From Bacillota bacterium (GTDB lineage Bacteria; Bacillota; Bacilli; Paenibacillales; UBA4045), in the NCBI GenBank assembly GCA_023441055.1, contig JAEZQY010000041.1:62001-126000 (forward strand): a DNA stretch of 64,000 nt, given 5' to 3'. The position numbers were made by a program, and so were the translations under genes. The notes beneath the pieces were generated by a model. That model had not been told where the DNA came from, made no database searches, and saw only the letters and a list, made by a program, of their open reading frames with translations. This document shows positions 60,974 to 64,000 of this stretch, one piece after another (positions within the stretch are counted from its first letter, which is position 1; every line of letters starts with the position of its first letter).

Positions 60974-63682
60974 ATGGCTAACCAAGACCATTATTCGATT
61001 CGCAAGCCGCTACAGGTTGGATCGAAAGCCTATCAGTACTATTCGCTAACTGATCTAGAGAAGACCTTCACCGGCCTCAGCAAGCTGCCAGTCTCAATCC
61101 GCGTTCTGCTCGAAGCAGCGGTCCGCCAATTCGACGGACGTGCGATTACAGAGGAGCATGTCAAGCAAATCGCCGGTTGGGCAACGAACAAGGATGCCAA
61201 CAAGGAGATTCCATTCATTCCCGCGCGCATCGTGCTGCAGGACTTCACAGGTGTGCCTGTTGTCGTCGATCTGGCTGCAATGCGCGACACTGTACACCGT
61301 GCTGGCGGAGATCCTAAGCAGATCAATCCGCTCGTCCCAGTCGATCTAGTCATTGACCACTCGGTTATGGTTGACGCCTACGGGACTGCTGATGCGCTTA
61401 CCGCTAATATGAATCTCGAATTCGAACGCAACGAGGAGCGCTACCGCTTCCTGCGCTGGGCGCAGACTGCATTCGATAACTTCCGCGCAGTACCGCCTGC
61501 GACAGGTATCGTTCACCAGGTTAACCTGGAATACCTTGCATCAGTCGCCGCAACGAAGACGGTAGACGGCGAAACTTATGTATACCCTGACTCACTGGTA
61601 GGGACAGACTCCCACACGACCATGATCAACGGACTCGGCGTTGTCGGCTGGGGCGTGGGTGGTATTGAAGCTGAGGCCGGCATGCTGGGCCAACCGCTTT
61701 ATTTTGTCACACCTGATGTAGTTGGGTTCAAGCTGACCGGCAAGCTCGCAGAAGGCGCGACTGCTACTGATCTGGCGCTAACCGTCACATCGATGCTGCG
61801 CAAGAAGGGCGTTGTCGGCAAGTTCGTGGAATTCTACGGCTCGGGCCTGTCTAACATCAGCCTGGCTGACCGCGCTACAGTGGCGAACATGGCCCCTGAG
61901 TACGGCGCAACCGTCGGGTTCTTCCCGGTAGATAGCGAAACGTTGAATTACCTGCGTACGACCGGTCGCGAAGAGGATCAGATCGCGCTTGTCGAAGCTT
62001 ACTATAAGGCGCAAGGCCTGTTCCGCACAGATGAGACGCCTGACCCAGTGTTCTCGGATACAATCGAGCTGGATCTGGGATCGGTTGTACCATCGCTGGC
62101 TGGACCGAAGCGTCCACAAGACCGCATCGAGCTTACTTCGATGAAGGAAGCGTTCAACACGATCAGCAAGACTCCCGTTGATCAAGGCGGCTATGGCCTG
62201 ACTGACGAGAAGCTGGCTGAATCGGTGACGGTGAAGCATAAGAATGGCAAGACCTCCGAGATGAAGGCCGGTGCTGTTGTGCTCGCGGCGATCACAAGCT
62301 GTACGAACACCTCGAACCCAAGCGTCATGTTGGGCGCAGGCCTGCTGGCTAAGAAAGCCGTTGAGAAGGGCCTCGTGAAGCCTGCATACGTGAAGACCAG
62401 CTTAACGCCTGGTTCCTTGGTTGTCACCGATTATCTGGTCAAGGCTGGATTGCTGGATCCACTGGAGAAGCTCGGCTTCTATGTAGCGGGTTATGGCTGC
62501 GCGACTTGCATCGGGAACAGCGGTCCACTGCCGGACGAAGTGAGCGACGCAATCAACAACAATGATATGACTGTTGCTGGCGTATTGTCAGGTAACCGCA
62601 ACTTCGAAGGCCGCATCCATGCACAGGTCAAGATGAACTATCTCGCATCGCCGCCGCTCGTAGTCGCTTACGCGCTCGCCGGTACGGTGAATATCGATCT
62701 GGCGACTGAGCCGCTGGGCACGGACAAGGACGGACAGCCTGTCTATCTGAAGGACATCTGGCCATCCTCCAAGGAAATCAGCGATGCAGTAGCATCCGCA
62801 ATCTCGCCGGATATGTTCAAGGACAAGTACGGCAACGTGTTCACACAGAACCAGCGTTGGAATGACATTCCGGTCGCTGAAGGCACGTTATACGAGTGGG
62901 ATAAGAAGTCCACTTACATTCAGAACCCGCCGTTCTTCGAGGGACTGTCTCCAGATCTGGATGATATCGTCGATATCTTCGGCGCTCGCGCCCTGGCATT
63001 GATGGGCGATTCGGTCACGACCGACCACATCTCGCCTGCCGGCAACATTAGGGTCGACAGCCCGGCTGGGGAGTACCTGATCAGCAATGGCGTGAAGAGA
63101 GAAGACTTCAACTCCTATGGCTCCCGTCGCGGTAATCACGAAGTCATGATGCGCGGCACGTTCGCGAATATCCGTATTCGCAACCAAGTCGCTCCTGGCA
63201 CAGAAGGCGGCGTTACGAAGTATCTGCCGACTGATGAGGTCATGTCCATCTATGACGCATCGATGAAGTATCAAGAGCAAGGCACACCGCTCGTGGTGAT
63301 CGCCGGCAAGGAATACGGCACAGGCAGCTCCCGCGACTGGGCGGCTAAGGGTACTCTGTTACTTGGCGCTAAGGCGGTTATCGCCGAGAGCTTCGAGCGT
63401 ATTCACCGCAGTAATCTCGTCGGCATGGGTGTTCTTCCGCTGCAGTTCAAGAGCGGTGACAGCGCGCAATCGCTCGGTCTCACCGGCCGCGAGACGTTCG
63501 ACATCGTCGGACTGTCCAATGATGTACAGCCTGGTCAGGATGTGAAGGTAACAGCGGTTAGAGAAGACGGTAGCAAGCTGGAATTCAGCGCGATCGTACG
63601 TCTTGATAGCCTAGTTGACGTGGACTACTACCGTAACGGCGGTATCCTGCAGACGGTGCTGCGCCAACTGATGGCCAAGTAA
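60974..63682 (+). CDS. acnA: aconitate hydratase A
   Basis: 902 residues, the full length for the AcnA (CitB/IRP1) type. The [4Fe-4S] cluster cysteines are C443 (S-C-T-N-T-S), C509 and C512 (G-C-A-T-C-I-G-N-S-G-P). Other conserved parts include V-G-T-D-S-H-T-T-M-I-N-G, the swivel-domain G-S-S-R-D-W-A-A-K-G and R-I-H-R-S-N-L-V-G-M-G. It interconverts citrate and isocitrate in the tricarboxylic acid cycle and can bind RNA when iron is short. The ATG follows AGGAGG by 10 bases. It is monocistronic, with its own terminator and iron-linked leader elements. Confidence 0.97.
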   Translation: MANQDHYSIRKPLQVGSKAYQYYSLTDLEKTFTGLSKLPVSIRVLLEAAVRQFDGRAITEEHVKQIAGWATNKDANKEIPFIPARIVLQDFTGVPVVVDLAAMRDTVHRAGGDPKQINPLVPVDLVIDHSVMVDAYGTADALTANMNLEFERNEERYRFLRWAQTAFDNFRAVPPATGIVHQVNLEYLASVAATKTVDGETYVYPDSLVGTDSHTTMINGLGVVGWGVGGIEAEAGMLGQPLYFVTPDVVGFKLTGKLAEGATATDLALTVTSMLRKKGVVGKFVEFYGSGLSNISLADRATVANMAPEYGATVGFFPVDSETLNYLRTTGREEDQIALVEAYYKAQGLFRTDETPDPVFSDTIELDLGSVVPSLAGPKRPQDRIELTSMKEAFNTISKTPVDQGGYGLTDEKLAESVTVKHKNGKTSEMKAGAVVLAAITSCTNTSNPSVMLGAGLLAKKAVEKGLVKPAYVKTSLTPGSLVVTDYLVKAGLLDPLEKLGFYVAGYGCATCIGNSGPLPDEVSDAINNNDMTVAGVLSGNRNFEGRIHAQVKMNYLASPPLVVAYALAGTVNIDLATEPLGTDKDGQPVYLKDIWPSSKEISDAVASAISPDMFKDKYGNVFTQNQRWNDIPVAEGTLYEWDKKSTYIQNPPFFEGLSPDLDDIVDIFGARALALMGDSVTTDHISPAGNIRVDSPAGEYLISNGVKREDFNSYGSRRGNHEVMMRGTFANIRIRNQVAPGTEGGVTKYLPTDEVMSIYDASMKYQEQGTPLVVIAGKEYGTGSSRDWAAKGTLLLGAKAVIAESFERIHRSNLVGMGVLPLQFKSGDSAQSLGLTGRETFDIVGLSNDVQPGQDVKVTAVREDGSKLEFSAIVRLDSLVDVDYYRNGGILQTVLRQLMAK

Positions 63683-63715
63683 GCCTATTAACCACAACCT
63701 ATAGCTAATGACATC

Positions 63716-63750
63716 GAAGAAGCTGCCTGCATGGTGGCTTCTTCTTTTTT
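63716..63750 (+). terminator. intrinsic terminator of acnA
   Basis: GAAGAAGCTGCC pairs with GTGGCTTCTTC around TGCATG and is followed by six T residues (63745-63750), 34 bp after the acnA stop. Confidence 0.92.
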
Positions 63751-63812
63751 CGAGTACATCATAGAGCTGAAGTGATTCTGCTTAACCCATTTAAACTGAA
63801 AGGAGTCCTCTA

Positions 63813-64000
63813 GTGATTCGCCATCGTTCGACCCTTCCAATTATTATTGTATTCATTATGATGTGCGCGATTGTCCTGGCCTCTTGCGGTAAGAAGCAGG
63901 TTGAACCGCTGCAGAAGGTGCAAGTAAACTACCTCGGACTCCCCCAGGACATCTTCGATATCCGGTATGGGAATCCCATTACGCTTGGGAATATGGAGAT
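63813..64000 (+). CDS. lipoprotein, 3' end beyond the window
   Basis: 62 residues are visible from a GTG start with AAAGGAG 7 bases upstream. A hydrophobic signal (I-I-I-V-F-I-M-M-C-A-I-V-L) ends in V-L-A-S-C, a good lipobox, so it is a surface lipoprotein. The mature part begins G-K-K-Q-V-E-P-L-Q-K-V-Q-V-N-Y. Too little is present to name the family. Confidence 0.75.
   Translation, partial: MIRHRSTLPIIIVFIMMCAIVLASCGKKQVEPLQKVQVNYLGLPQDIFDIRYGNPITLGNME

Overview
The window looks like chromosome from a Paenibacillus-type member of the Bacillota (family Paenibacillaceae). The signs are strong AGGAGG-type ribosome sites, YesM-class sensor kinases and membrane-anchored AraC regulators beside LplA/LplB/LplC-type sugar importers, LytR-CpsA-Psr and S41 envelope proteins, and an aerobic aconitase. 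Base composition is moderate, about half G+C by eye. No rRNA, tRNA, CRISPR array, transposase or phage gene was seen.

Left part (1-12 kb), all on the minus strand: a sensor kinase cut by the window edge, a frameshifted Fic gene, a maleate-isomerase-like enzyme, and a five-gene operon (solute-binding lipoprotein, two permeases, a transmembrane AraC regulator and an unrecognised toroid plus beta-sandwich enzyme that may be a new polysaccharide lyase). Housekeeping block (11.4-22.4 kb): a thiol-disulfide lipoprotein, a multidrug-type ABC exporter, the peroxiredoxin Bcp, a three-gene ABC-2 exporter, an LCP protein, glutamate-1-semialdehyde aminomutase, a PH-like membrane protein, a 53-residue membrane protein and a CPBP membrane protease. 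The order exporter, bcp, hemL resembles the ygaD-gsaB-ygaF region of Bacillus subtilis.

Polysaccharide utilisation locus (23-36.4 kb): a minus-strand operon of two permeases, a binding protein, a 1291-residue PL8 lyase with a carbohydrate-binding domain inserted in its catalytic beta-domain, a GH88 unsaturated glucuronyl hydrolase and a GH36 alpha-galactosidase-like enzyme. A divergent AraC regulator faces it, with a cre-like site between them. The lyase should cut a uronic-acid polymer outside the cell, the importer bring in the unsaturated oligosaccharides, and the two hydrolases finish them inside.

Envelope and capsule (36.5-57.7 kb): an S41 protease and a copper-amine-oxidase-like stalk-domain protein form an operon, and a paralogue of the latter lies at 57 kb. 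Between them is a 14-gene exopolysaccharide operon (about 55.0 to 39.4 kb, minus strand). It carries a complete WbpA/B/E/D-like route to UDP-2,3-diacetamido-2,3-dideoxyglucuronic acid, a Wzz-like protein, flippase, polymerase, three glycosyltransferases, an initiating phosphoglycosyltransferase, two deacetylase-like proteins and a GNAT-fold transferase. The right end has inositol monophosphatase, D-Ala-D-Ala ligase, an amidase-like protein and aconitase.

The most interesting signal is a shared promoter architecture at four places (21.4, 22.4, 39.2 and 57.7 kb): TTCGACAACATTCGAG-like sequence 12-13 bp upstream of a TATACT -10 box. Every downstream gene encodes a membrane or exported protein: the tiny membrane protein, the CPBP protease, the S41 protease with its stalk-domain partner, and the second stalk-domain protein. 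This suggests an undescribed envelope regulon. Several families of short intergenic repeats are also present.
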